NCBI GenBank assembly: GCA_012800515.1
Contig: JAAZJE010000003.1
Location: 1 to 30,498 of the forward strand
Reading direction: 5' to 3'
DNA: 30,498 nucleotides
DNA from: Clostridiaceae bacterium
GTDB taxonomy: Bacteria; Bacillota; Clostridia; Saccharofermentanales; Fastidiosipilaceae
The notes under the pieces were generated by a model. That model made no database searches and was not told where the DNA came from. It saw nothing but the letters and a program-made list of their open reading frames with translations. This document shows positions 20,733-28,577 of this stretch, piece after piece. The first letter of the stretch is position 1. Every line of letters starts with the position of its first letter. Made by a program: the position numbers and the translations under genes.

Positions 20733-22207
20733 TCGTTCCCGGAACCGGCGGAGATTGGATCCTCGGCGTCGACCGTAATTGAACTTTCGGCGTCGGTCGT
20801 GATCGGACTCTCGACGCCGACTTCGGCAAGGATAGGGGGATCATCCGGTTCAACGGAGATTTTGCCGCGCAGACCGAGGCGGAAGTGTACGTAATATATG
20901 TAGTAGATGAACATGGGAAGGGCCGAGGCGAACCAACTAATCGGGTAGGCGAAGAAGACGACTTTAAGCGAGTTAAAGATGGGGCGCATGGTAAAGAGCC
21001 AGATCAGGCGGACGACAACCATGCCGAATATCGAGAAGAGCATAGGTTCGAGTGATTTTTTCAGTCCGCGCAGAGCACTGGCAAACAAGGTGGAACAACC
21101 GAGAATCCAATAGGTCGGGAGCATGATCGAGATCATGTCTTTTGTGACCGCCATGACCTCGGGGTCGCGATTGAATAGACTGATGATGGGCTCCGCTAAA
21201 GAGAGGAAGAAGGTAGCAACAGCGGCGGAGAGGACAAACATAGTCAGGACTCCGGTACGGATTCCGGCGCGCAGGCGGTTATAGCGTTTGGCGCCGGCAT
21301 TCTGGCCGACGAAGGTCATCACGGCCGCGCCAAACGAATGAATGACAACAAGTGAGAAACCGTCGATTTTTGAGGCCACGGCCATGCCTTTGACGGCGAT
21401 ATGACCGAATGAGTTGACGATCGACTGGATAATAACGTTGGATAAGGAGATGACTAACATCTGGAGACTGCTCGGGATACCGATCGAGAGCATCAGACGC
21501 AACGAGCTCGGCACGAAGCGGATGCGTTTGGGTTTGAGCTGCCATTCCGCGGTGGTGTTTATTAGTGAGAGTGAGACAAGAGCGGCGGTGATGACCTGTG
21601 AAATGACCGTGGCCCAGGCGGCGCCGGCCACGTCCCAGCGAAATACGGCGACGAAAAGCAGATCGAGAAAAATGTTAACGACGACGCCAATGGAGAGAAA
21701 ATAGAGCGGGCGGCGGGAATCGCCGAGAGCGCGGAGAATACCGGCGCCGTAGTTATAAATCAGGGCGGGCAGAGTCCCGGCGAAGATGATGCGCAGATAC
21801 GATTCGGCAGCGGGAAAGACCTCCGGCGGAGTGCCCATGGCCTGAAGCATCAGCGGAGCGACGAAATAACCGGCGACCGGAATGATCACACCGCCGACGA
21901 CGGAAACGGCGTAGGCAGTGTGTACATGATGGTTGATTTCTTTGTACTTACCGGCTCCGAAAGACTGGGCAACCGCAACCGTACAGCCGGTGGAGATGCC
22001 GATGAAGAGGGTGATGAACAGGTTTCCGAGAGCGGTGGTTGCGCCAATCGCGCCCATACTGTTACCGCCGGCGAAGTTCCCAACTATGGCGAGATCAACG
22101 GTGTTGTATAGTTGCTGAAGCAGTTGAGTCAGCGCCAAGGGAGCCGCAAAGAGCAGGAGTTGCTTCCAAATCGTTCCTTTGGTCAAGTCCATATTACGCG
22201 TTCGCAT
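20729..22207 (-). CDS. MATE-family efflux transporter
   Basis: The 492-residue protein has twelve predicted spans in two halves, and starts with the typical MDLTKGTIWKQLLLFAAPLALTQ-type segment and the LLQQLYNTVDLAIVGNF pattern of MATE exporters, which use sodium or proton gradients to expel drugs or metabolites. The substrate is unknown. The acidic C-terminal tail carries three eight-residue repeats (GVESPITT, DAESSITV, DAEDPISA, residues 464-487), an unusual addition. The first ATG (22207) lies only 7 bases after the -10 box of a strong promoter and neither it nor the ATG at codon 6 has a ribosome binding site, so the message is probably leaderless. The TAG stop overlaps the stop of the convergent gene. 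The divergent PdxA-like gene begins 93 bp away. Confidence 0.93.
   Translation of the reverse strand: MRTRNMDLTKGTIWKQLLLFAAPLALTQLLQQLYNTVDLAIVGNFAGGNSMGAIGATTALGNLFITLFIGISTGCTVAVAQSFGAGKYKEINHHVHTAYAVSVVGGVIIPVAGYFVAPLMLQAMGTPPEVFPAAESYLRIIFAGTLPALIYNYGAGILRALGDSRRPLYFLSIGVVVNIFLDLLFVAVFRWDVAGAAWATVISQVITAALVSLSLINTTAEWQLKPKRIRFVPSSLRLMLSIGIPSSLQMLVISLSNVIIQSIVNSFGHIAVKGMAVASKIDGFSLVVIHSFGAAVMTFVGQNAGAKRYNRLRAGIRTGVLTMFVLSAAVATFFLSLAEPIISLFNRDPEVMAVTKDMISIMLPTYWILGCSTLFASALRGLKKSLEPMLFSIFGMVVVRLIWLFTMRPIFNSLKVVFFAYPISWFASALPMFIYYIYYVHFRLGLRGKISVEPDDPPILAEVGVESPITTDAESSITVDAEDPISAGSGND
20747..20818. repeat. 24 bp tandem repeat in the MATE gene 3' end
   Basis: Three imperfect 24-base units encode the eight-residue repeats at residues 464-487 of the MATE protein, immediately before its last five codons. 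Confidence 0.65.
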
Positions 22208-22214
22208 AAACGCG

Positions 22215-22242
22215 AGTATATCATAAATGCTCTCGATATCAA
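22215..22242 (-). promoter_or_regulatory. Predicted promoter of the MATE gene, placing +1 at the start codon
   Basis: TTGATA (22242 to 22237), a 16-base spacer and TATACT (22220 to 22215) on the minus strand, five of six matches each. The first ATG starts 8 bases past the -10 box, at the expected transcription start. Confidence 0.65.
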
Positions 22243-22263
22243 GAATGCGATTTGGGTTATAAT
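22233..22263 (+). promoter_or_regulatory. Predicted -10 box for the PdxA-family gene
   Basis: A perfect TATAAT lies at 22258-22263. The best upstream -35 candidate is TCGATA at 22233-22238 with a long 19-base spacer, so activity may depend on a regulator. It overlaps the divergent MATE promoter. Confidence 0.4.
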
Positions 22264-22278
22264 TGTTTCGAGAAACAA
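22263..22278. promoter_or_regulatory. Inverted repeat at the transcription start of the PdxA-family gene
   Basis: TTGTTTC (22263-22269) and GAAACAA (22272-22278) are perfect 7-base arms around GA. The element directly follows the TATAAT box and would cover the transcription start near 22270, the usual position of a repressor operator. Confidence 0.5.
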
Positions 22279-22300
22279 CTTAGAAGGTTAATAAGCTACT

Positions 22301-23389
22301 ATGAATAAGCGAGATTCGCATTCGTCCGTTTTAGACCTGCCCCTGATCGCCGTCACGATGGGCGATCCGGCGAGTATCGGTCCGGAGATTGTCGTCAAGG
22401 CTCTGACCTCGGGCGAGCTGAGGGATCAGGCACGGGTCATTGTTTCCGGGCAGAGCGAATATCTGCTCCGGGCGCTTGAACAGGCCGGGATTCCGCTGAG
22501 CGGAAGTGAAGGTTGGCAGGTGCGTGTTGTGGCGGATCCCGCCGAACTGAGAGAAGAGGACTGGCAGCGGCAGGTAATATACGTTTGGCAAGATGCAGAG
22601 GAAAGCGCTATTGCCGAAGAACTGCGGTTCGGCTGTCCGCCGCAGGGAGAGATTTCCCTGCCGGCCGGGCGCCTGAGTTATATCTATATCGAGCAGGCCC
22701 ATGAGCTCGCAATGTCCGGCAAGGTTACGGCAATAGCGACTGCTCCGATTAATAAAGAGTCGCTACGGGCGGCGGCCGTGCCTTATATCGGGCATACGGA
22801 GATTTTGGCCGGACTGACCGGTACCGATGATCCGCTGACCGTTTTTGAGGTACGTGGTTTGCGCGTCTTTTTCCTGACGCGTCATGTGTCCTTGCGCCGA
22901 GCCTGCGACCTGGTCACCAAGGAACGCATCATGGAAATGGTGCCGCGCTGTCTGCGCACGCTGGAGGAACTCGGAGTGCCCGACAGTTCGCTGGCCATCG
23001 CCGGGCTGAATCCGCACAGCGGCGAGAGCGGCCTGTTCGGCTGGGAAGAGGTCAAGGAGATTGTCCCGGCTATAGAGCAATTGCAAAAGACGGGATATAA
23101 TGTGGTCGGTCCGATCGGCGCCGACTCGGTCTTCCATCTGGCTCTGATCGGACGCTACGGTAGCGTGCTGTCGCTTTACCACGATCAGGGGCACATCGCC
23201 ACCAAGACACTCGACTTTGAACGCACAATCGCCCTGACCTGCGGCATGCCGTACCTACGCACTTCGGTCGATCACGGGACGGCTCTCGACATCGCCGGAA
23301 AGAACATGGCCAGTGCGGTCAGTATGATCGAAGCTATTAAGCTGGCGGCCAAATACGGACCGAGCTACAGACAAAAGTATCGACAATAG
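22301..23389 (+). CDS. PdxA-family dehydrogenase, probably 4-phospho-D-threonate type (PdxA2)
   Basis: The 362-residue protein carries the PdxA fold signatures: GDPASIGPEI (21-30), TAPINKE (147-153), metal-ligand histidines H165 (GHTEIL), H195 and H294 (YHDQGH), GLNPHSGE (235-242) and the NAD-site DHGTALDIAG (324-333). PdxA proper makes vitamin B6 with PdxJ, while the PdxA2 branch oxidises phosphorylated four-carbon sugar acids such as 4-phosphothreonate. The HIATKTLDFERT stretch (298-309) resembles PdxA2, and no pdxJ, serC or pdxB is nearby, so I favour the sugar-acid role. No DUF1537-type kinase is adjacent either, so the partner must be elsewhere. The start has a weak AGAAGG 13 bases upstream. 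A perfect inverted repeat sits at the promoter. Confidence 0.85.
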   Translation: MNKRDSHSSVLDLPLIAVTMGDPASIGPEIVVKALTSGELRDQARVIVSGQSEYLLRALEQAGIPLSGSEGWQVRVVADPAELREEDWQRQVIYVWQDAEESAIAEELRFGCPPQGEISLPAGRLSYIYIEQAHELAMSGKVTAIATAPINKESLRAAAVPYIGHTEILAGLTGTDDPLTVFEVRGLRVFFLTRHVSLRRACDLVTKERIMEMVPRCLRTLEELGVPDSSLAIAGLNPHSGESGLFGWEEVKEIVPAIEQLQKTGYNVVGPIGADSVFHLALIGRYGSVLSLYHDQGHIATKTLDFERTIALTCGMPYLRTSVDHGTALDIAGKNMASAVSMIEAIKLAAKYGPSYRQKYRQ

Positions 23390-23424
23390 GTAGCGGGGCG
23401 GCGCGAGAATAGGCGACGGGTCCG

Positions 23425-25857
23425 TTAGTCGTCCGGGACAATATGCAGATCCGGCAGGATAAGGTATACGATGATCCCCGAGTTGCCGGTATCGGTATAG
23501 GCTTTGGGGAAACGGTCAAAAAACTCTTCATTGACCGGATGTTCCGCGTTGAAGCGGGCTTCGTCATCGATAATCACATAGGCGATATTATGGGCGGCGG
23601 CGAATTCCAGGAAGGCGTCGCGATTATGATCCGCACCATTGTAAAGCCAGCCGGTGACGATTTCGCGCTCTTCGGTAGGATAACCGGCGGACCAGGCGTA
23701 GTAGGGATGGCCGTACCAGGCTTGGCGGCCGGAGAAGAAAAATTCGTGATAGGCCCAGGCCGGGGTCAGGAAGCGGGCGCTCGGCGAGGTTTGTTCAAGC
23801 CATTGCACAAAAGACGAACGCGAATCGGCGCGCGCGACCTTGGAGCCGGAATTGCGGTTGTAGTAAACAAAGGTGTCGAGAACGCCGGTCAGAGTAAGCA
23901 TAAAACAAGCGAGACAAGTCACGACGGCGACGGCGAGTCGCGAGGCGATCCGACGCCCGCGTTGCGGTGCTACCCGTTTGTTTTTTGGTGCCCGGGCAAC
24001 ACCGGGTTTTTGATCGGGCTGGGGCGACCAGACAGCCTCGGGCAAATCTCCGCTTTCGGCATGACCAAAAGCATCTGCCTGACCGAAAACATATTGCCAG
24101 GCGCGAACGATCAGATCGGCCAGAGGTATATTGATCAGCATTACGGCCGCAAGAATGTATTTATGGTTGACGGTAACGTCGGGTGTCAGCGAAACGGTGC
24201 AGGCAAAGATGAGCAGGAGCGATGCTGTGCCGCTGAATAGTTGCTTACAACGCTCCTTTTGCCAAAAAGGCAGAGAAATTATGGCAGGGAGACTCAGACC
24301 GAGAATAGCATAAAGATATTTTAGGATGCCCCACAAACTCGTATCGGGTGCAATAAAACCGGGCTGCCATTGCGGCGCAATGATTCCGGTACAGGTGCTC
24401 AGCACGTCACTGTATGCTTCGGGATCGATAGATGTTGCGGCAAGGTCGACGGAGTTTGCACCGAGCTTGCAGATCTGACTGAAGAACAGGGTGCCGAGTA
24501 CGGCGGCTACGGCTAAACTGATAAATTGTCCGCGGCGGCGTGAGAAAAGCGCGAAAAGGAAGAGGACGAGCAGAACAACGATCAGCGCCGAACCGTGCCA
24601 GTACGGCATGACAAAGAGCAACAGCAGGCTGATGATGAAGCGGCGTCGCGCTCCGGGGTCTGGCCGCGTTTTTGCCGCCGAAGCTGCCATTGCCGCGGAG
24701 ATTTCACGTTCGTCGCCGAGTTCACGCTCGTCGGAGCACGACCGCCGCGGCCAGAAATGCCGTTCAATGCCATAGAAGTTAAGAGTTACCAGAATTAACA
24801 CTAAAGCCATGCCCCACAAGAAGTGACGCTGATTGGCGTAGACATTCATATTCCAGAGGCCCCAGTCGTCATGCGGCTGATAGCCGGTAAAGGTGACATT
24901 GCCGCCGACTCGCCGCAGGAACTCCGTCAATACGGAGCCGCCCGTGTCTACGGCCGCCCGACTGTCCCGCCACAGTTCAACCAGCCGCGGCAGACCGTCA
25001 CCCGAGCCGCGCAGAAAGAGCAACCAGGCCGGCAACGGGAAGGCGGCGCGCCGCCCGGACCACATCACAGCTAAGCCACCCGAGAGACAGGCAAAGGCCA
25101 AAATGCCGATTATTGATGGCAGGTTCATCGCCCAGGTAATCGGCAGACCGAGGAATTGTAAATTTCCGCAGAGAAAGAAAAAGAAAAAGTGATAACGCAT
25201 GCCGGCATCAGTAAAATGCGGATACTGAGCCGGAAAATTATTCCCTTTCGCAAAGGAAGAAATAACAGCCGTGTGAGGAGAGTAGTCGCTGAAAACGGAG
25301 TAGCCGGAACTGACGACCCCATTCTTTTCATAGAAAACAAAAAAGGAGAGGAAGAGTGCCCAAACCAGAAAAGTTAGTAGCGAAGCGCCGAGGAAAAGCC
25401 AACTACGCCAACCGAACGGTGATTTTTTGACGGAGTTGGCCGTTGTGCCGCGGTCTGATTTATCGACTGAATTGACCGCACTCACCTTGTCTATTTCCCC
25501 ACCGAAAGCGCGGCGGCCGAGGCGCTTTTGCCGATAGACCAGCACGACGATGAGGATTGCGGTTCCGGCCAGTAGAGCATTGGCCGCGACCAACGGAGAA
25601 GGACCGCGGACTTTGTCATTGAAAGGCGGCAAAAGACCGAGGATGAGACAGAGCAGATAAAGCAGAGTCGTGGAGAGAGTGAGGCCTAGAATCGTGCCGG
25701 CCGGTATCCGAAGCAGTTGCGTCGGGATGGGCGGGTTCGTTCGGCTATCGCACGAGCCGGAGTCGTCCGCGGCGGCAAGGCTGCTGCGGTTCAATAAAGG
25801 CGGCAGACATAGATAGCCGAGAGCGGAGTAGAGTAGGATGTAAAGAATCGCTACCAC
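23425..25857 (-). CDS. Large polytopic membrane protein, GT-C glycosyltransferase-like
   Basis: The 810-residue protein has many hydrophobic spans from the N-terminus (3-20) to about residue 660 and a soluble C-terminal domain. The first long external loop carries FSDYSPHTAVISSFAKGNNFPAQ-type sequence (189-211) with acidic D191, followed by RYHFFFFFLCGN, a pattern seen in GT-C-like enzymes that take sugars from polyprenyl phosphate. I cannot assign a named family. Two low-complexity inserts are present: NSVDKS/NSVKKS at about 129-146, and a duplicated SDERE/GDERE stretch in a cytoplasmic-looking loop. The start is a GTG 3 bases past the stop of the GT2 gene (TGA-TCC-GTG) with no clear ribosome binding site, so translation is probably coupled. 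It likely uses the lipid-linked sugar made by the GT2 neighbour. Confidence 0.82.
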   Translation of the reverse strand: MVAILYILLYSALGYLCLPPLLNRSSLAAADDSGSCDSRTNPPIPTQLLRIPAGTILGLTLSTTLLYLLCLILGLLPPFNDKVRGPSPLVAANALLAGTAILIVVLVYRQKRLGRRAFGGEIDKVSAVNSVDKSDRGTTANSVKKSPFGWRSWLFLGASLLTFLVWALFLSFFVFYEKNGVVSSGYSVFSDYSPHTAVISSFAKGNNFPAQYPHFTDAGMRYHFFFFFLCGNLQFLGLPITWAMNLPSIIGILAFACLSGGLAVMWSGRRAAFPLPAWLLFLRGSGDGLPRLVELWRDSRAAVDTGGSVLTEFLRRVGGNVTFTGYQPHDDWGLWNMNVYANQRHFLWGMALVLILVTLNFYGIERHFWPRRSCSDERELGDEREISAAMAASAAKTRPDPGARRRFIISLLLLFVMPYWHGSALIVVLLVLFLFALFSRRRGQFISLAVAAVLGTLFFSQICKLGANSVDLAATSIDPEAYSDVLSTCTGIIAPQWQPGFIAPDTSLWGILKYLYAILGLSLPAIISLPFWQKERCKQLFSGTASLLLIFACTVSLTPDVTVNHKYILAAVMLINIPLADLIVRAWQYVFGQADAFGHAESGDLPEAVWSPQPDQKPGVARAPKNKRVAPQRGRRIASRLAVAVVTCLACFMLTLTGVLDTFVYYNRNSGSKVARADSRSSFVQWLEQTSPSARFLTPAWAYHEFFFSGRQAWYGHPYYAWSAGYPTEEREIVTGWLYNGADHNRDAFLEFAAAHNIAYVIIDDEARFNAEHPVNEEFFDRFPKAYTDTGNSGIIVYLILPDLHIVPDD

Positions 25858-25860
25858 GGA

Positions 25861-26943
25861 TCAGTCCGTTGCCTGAGGCGCAGAGTCGGTTGGCTCGGCT
25901 TCGGGGGATACGGCCTCAGGAGATACGGCTCGGGGAGGATCCGCTGCGGCCGGCTCAGCTTCGGGAGGTATTGCTTTGGCGCGGAAGTCGCGAGTGATGA
26001 GATAGCGGGGGCGGTCTTTGCTCTCGTCGTAAATACGGGTGACATAGCGCCCGAGGAGACTGAGGCTGGACATGGTTGCCCCGCCGATGATCAGCTGCAG
26101 GAGGATGACGGTGGTAAAGCCGGTTGCGGCCCGCCCGAGGATATAGTTGATAAGGGTTTGAATGCCGAGAATCAAGGAGAGACCCCAAAAGAGCACTCCC
26201 ATGATATTGATGATGTGCAGGGGTTTGGAAGAAAAAGATGTGATCGCATTACTGCTCAGCCGCCAAAGTGCGCCGAGATTCCATTTGCTTTTGCCGCTAC
26301 TTCGGTCGCGCACCTCGAACTCGATGGAAGTACGACGGAAACCGACCCAGGCCGACATGCCGCGGAAAAAGGTGTTTTTCTCGGGCATCTGTTTCCAGGC
26401 ATTGATGACTTTGCGATCGATGAGTTTGAAGTCGGAGGCGTTCTGCAGGTCAAAGCCGGTCAACATTCGAAAGATGAAGTAGAAGCCTTTGCTTACCATG
26501 CGCTTGAGCGGATTTTCCCGCCCGCGGTCGGATTTGACGCCTTCAACGACTTCATAGCCCTCCTCCCGCCAGAGACGAACCATCTCGGGGATATGCTCGG
26601 GCGGGTGTTGCAGGTCACCGTCGATGATAATGGCGCAACGTCCGACAGCGTGGTCAAGGGCGGCGCAGAGGGCGGCTTCTTTGCCGAAGTTGCGTGAGAG
26701 GATCAGGACACGCAGGCGCGGATCGTCGGCCGCCGCTTCGAGCAGTTCGGCGGCGGTGGTGTCTTTAGAGCCGTCGTCGATGAGAACCATTTCCCAACTA
26801 CAACCGGTTGCGCCGACGTATTCGGCGACGGTTTTGACGGTGACGGCGACCTGGCCGGATTCGTTATAGAAAGGAATCAGAACGGAAATGTCGGGAACAG
26901 GTTGCGCCGATGTGTTGGCGGTTGATTTTGGTCGGTTCGGCAT
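25861..26943 (-). CDS. Family 2 glycosyltransferase, polyprenyl-phosphate sugar synthase type
   Basis: The 360-residue protein resembles GtrB/DPM1-like enzymes that transfer glucose, mannose or a similar sugar from a nucleotide donor to polyprenyl phosphate. The GT-A domain shows ISVLIPFYNES (19-29), IDDGSKDT (55-62) and the metal-binding DGDLQHP (108-114). Two C-terminal membrane spans (about 244-268 and 275-299) are typical of this group. A Pro/Glu/Ala-rich tail (about 326-360) with repeated PEAEP/SPEAV units is unusual. AAGGAG lies 6 bases before the ATG. The large GT-C-like gene starts 3 bp after its stop, which supports a two-step route: charging the lipid, then transfer on the outer face of the membrane. 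The acetyltransferase gene lies 48 bp upstream on the same strand. Confidence 0.92.
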   Translation of the reverse strand: MPNRPKSTANTSAQPVPDISVLIPFYNESGQVAVTVKTVAEYVGATGCSWEMVLIDDGSKDTTAAELLEAAADDPRLRVLILSRNFGKEAALCAALDHAVGRCAIIIDGDLQHPPEHIPEMVRLWREEGYEVVEGVKSDRGRENPLKRMVSKGFYFIFRMLTGFDLQNASDFKLIDRKVINAWKQMPEKNTFFRGMSAWVGFRRTSIEFEVRDRSSGKSKWNLGALWRLSSNAITSFSSKPLHIINIMGVLFWGLSLILGIQTLINYILGRAATGFTTVILLQLIIGGATMSSLSLLGRYVTRIYDESKDRPRYLITRDFRAKAIPPEAEPAAADPPRAVSPEAVSPEAEPTDSAPQATD

Positions 26944-26991
26944 GTCTTTCTCCTTTGCGGTTTACAAAGCGGGTTGTCCGGAGTGTGTGCG

Positions 26992-28332
26992 TCAGTTGCG
27001 GTCGGGACGCGGGATATAGAGGTCCAGCGGCAGGTAATAGGCGAGCGGCCAGAGGAAGTTCTTTTGTTCCGGGGTCAGGGCAGCGAGGCCTGACGATGCG
27101 CACAGCGTGGGAACGGCGACGGCGTAGTCGAGTTCAAGGGTCGGCAGGTCGGTCGGCGGCGCGGCGTCGACGGGATGCTTTTCCAGACTGTAATTGACGC
27201 CGTCGATGCGCAGGTCGAGGCACTGAGAGGCGATTTCCGGCCGCGGCGGGTTCTTGACGATGAGGCGCAGATTGAGGGGAGGTCGGGCGGGCACGGCCTG
27301 CGCGGCGGATGCGCCGGCCGCGTCGATTGCGGCGATCTGCGCTCGCAGGTGGAAGTCCAGGCAGCACCCGATGTCGAGCAACATGACTTTGCCGCTGTCG
27401 TGCGGCTCGAACTTCTCCGCCCAAGTTGTCAGATCCCGGATCAGGCGCAGATCCGAACTCGGGCAGAAAAACTGGAGACTTTGGACGTTAAAGTGCCGGA
27501 GCAAGGCAGCCATAAAGACCGGCGGTTCAATCTCCGCTGCGATGGCGAAGTCTTGCAAGTTGAGACCCTGCGATGTCGGCTCAAAGATTGTATAGCCTAC
27601 GATATCGCCGTCGCCGCTGTCTTTGCGAACAACGGCCAGGCGACATTTCCGATTGGTATAGCGGCTGTCGAGTCCACTGTCTTCACGTACATGGCGCGAA
27701 GCGTTCGCGTGCCGCAATTCGTCCAGAGCGGAGATCAGTTCGGCGTCGGGAGCAATCGGCTCATCGACCGCGATTGACAATTCATCCTTCAGCAGTCGTC
27801 TTTGCTCCCCCGTGAAATTTGCCCGAATTATCTCGCAGCTCAACGCGGTGAGACCGGGCTCGAAGCCGAACCAGCCGTAGCGCTGACGTTGTCCGCCGAG
27901 AACGGCAAAGGCAATCCCGGCCTTGCGCATATCCTCAATCGCCAGGTTCATCATCGCGCGCATTAGGCCCTGACCGCGATTGCGCGGGTGAACAGCCACA
28001 TTGCCCACGGTTGCGAAAGGAAGACGGGCACAGCCGGCTTTGTCGGAAGCCGCAGGAGGCAGTAGCGATTTGTACATGACCAGGAGTGCCGCAACAATTT
28101 TTGTTCCGTCCGCAACGATATAGTGATGTCTACGGCTGTCAGCTTCGTCGGCGTAGAGGGAAGGGAATATAGTTGCAAAGTTGTGCGGACGATATTCCTT
28201 GCTGAACACATAATCAATGAAGTCGACGATATCCGCATTGGTAAAGCCGGCAGTTTCAATTGCCGTGCCGCTGAGCAGGGTGAGTCCCGATGGCAGTCGG
28301 AGCGAGTGATTGTGATACGTAGACACTGACAT
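26992..28332 (-). CDS. GNAT N-acetyltransferase, Eis-like architecture
   Basis: The 446-residue protein starts at the ATG at 28330-28332, fixed by AAGGAG 7 bases upstream; a longer in-frame reading to 28437 adds a basic Pro-rich stretch that lies across the promoter and is unlikely. The acetyl-CoA site reads VGNVAVHPRNRGQGLM (109-124), and YGWFGFEPG (152-160) follows as in Eis-type proteins. Family members have an N-terminal GNAT domain, a second GNAT-like domain and a C-terminal sterol-carrier-like domain, which fits this length. Eis-type enzymes acetylate amines including aminoglycosides, but the substrate here is not known. The gene has its own promoter and may run into the glycosyltransferase pair. 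Confidence 0.87.
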   Translation of the reverse strand: MSVSTYHNHSLRLPSGLTLLSGTAIETAGFTNADIVDFIDYVFSKEYRPHNFATIFPSLYADEADSRRHHYIVADGTKIVAALLVMYKSLLPPAASDKAGCARLPFATVGNVAVHPRNRGQGLMRAMMNLAIEDMRKAGIAFAVLGGQRQRYGWFGFEPGLTALSCEIIRANFTGEQRRLLKDELSIAVDEPIAPDAELISALDELRHANASRHVREDSGLDSRYTNRKCRLAVVRKDSGDGDIVGYTIFEPTSQGLNLQDFAIAAEIEPPVFMAALLRHFNVQSLQFFCPSSDLRLIRDLTTWAEKFEPHDSGKVMLLDIGCCLDFHLRAQIAAIDAAGASAAQAVPARPPLNLRLIVKNPPRPEIASQCLDLRIDGVNYSLEKHPVDAAPPTDLPTLELDYAVAVPTLCASSGLAALTPEQKNFLWPLAYYLPLDLYIPRPDRN

Positions 28333-28339
28333 AAATAAT

Positions 28340-28345
28340 CTCCTT
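28340..28345 (-). promoter_or_regulatory. Ribosome binding site that fixes the acetyltransferase start
   Basis: AAGGAG on the minus strand, 7 bases before ATG 28332. It lies inside the longer alternative reading, which it argues against. Confidence 0.8.
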
Positions 28346-28354
28346 GATGCTGGT

Positions 28355-28383
28355 ATTTTAGGCGACAACAGGCGTTGTGGCAA
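28355..28383 (-). promoter_or_regulatory. Predicted promoter of the acetyltransferase gene
   Basis: TTGCCA (28383 to 28378), a 17-base spacer and TAAAAT (28360 to 28355) on the minus strand. The spacer contains ACAAC-AGGC-GTTGT, a short inverted repeat that could bind a regulator. Confidence 0.6.
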
Positions 28384-28517
28384 GGGAAAACGGGGAAAAC
28401 GGGGTTTTGTTCGGGTAATCGGAGAAAGCGGCGGCATATACGGCGGCGAGCGGGCGGTGCTTTTTTATCAGCATATACAGAATCAGCGAATTGGCAGACA
28501 AAAGAAATAAAAATGTA

Positions 28518-28546
28518 TGGCAAAGCGGACGGGATGCTGTCATAAT
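28518..28546 (+). promoter_or_regulatory. Predicted promoter of the amidohydrolase pair
   Basis: An extended -10, TGTCATAAT (28538-28546), is preceded at 17 bases by TGGCAA (28518-28523). The start near 28553 leaves a leader of about 25 bases. Confidence 0.5.
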
Positions 28547-28563
28547 CCGGGGTAACACCTTGC

Positions 28564-28569
28564 GGAGGG
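28564..28569 (+). promoter_or_regulatory. Ribosome binding site that fixes the first amidohydrolase start
   Basis: GGAGGG lies 8 bases before ATG 28578. The paralogue downstream begins at the same residue, so upstream in-frame codons are not part of the protein. Confidence 0.85.
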
Positions 28570-28577
28570 CTATCACT

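Noticed and set aside
28333..28437. Extended N-terminus of the acetyltransferase
   Set aside because: It would cover a good promoter and an AAGGAG site 7 bases before ATG 28332, and the added residues are low-complexity.
28491..28577. 29-residue N-terminal extension of the first amidohydrolase
   Set aside because: The GGAGGG site and the N-terminus of the paralogue both place the start at 28578.
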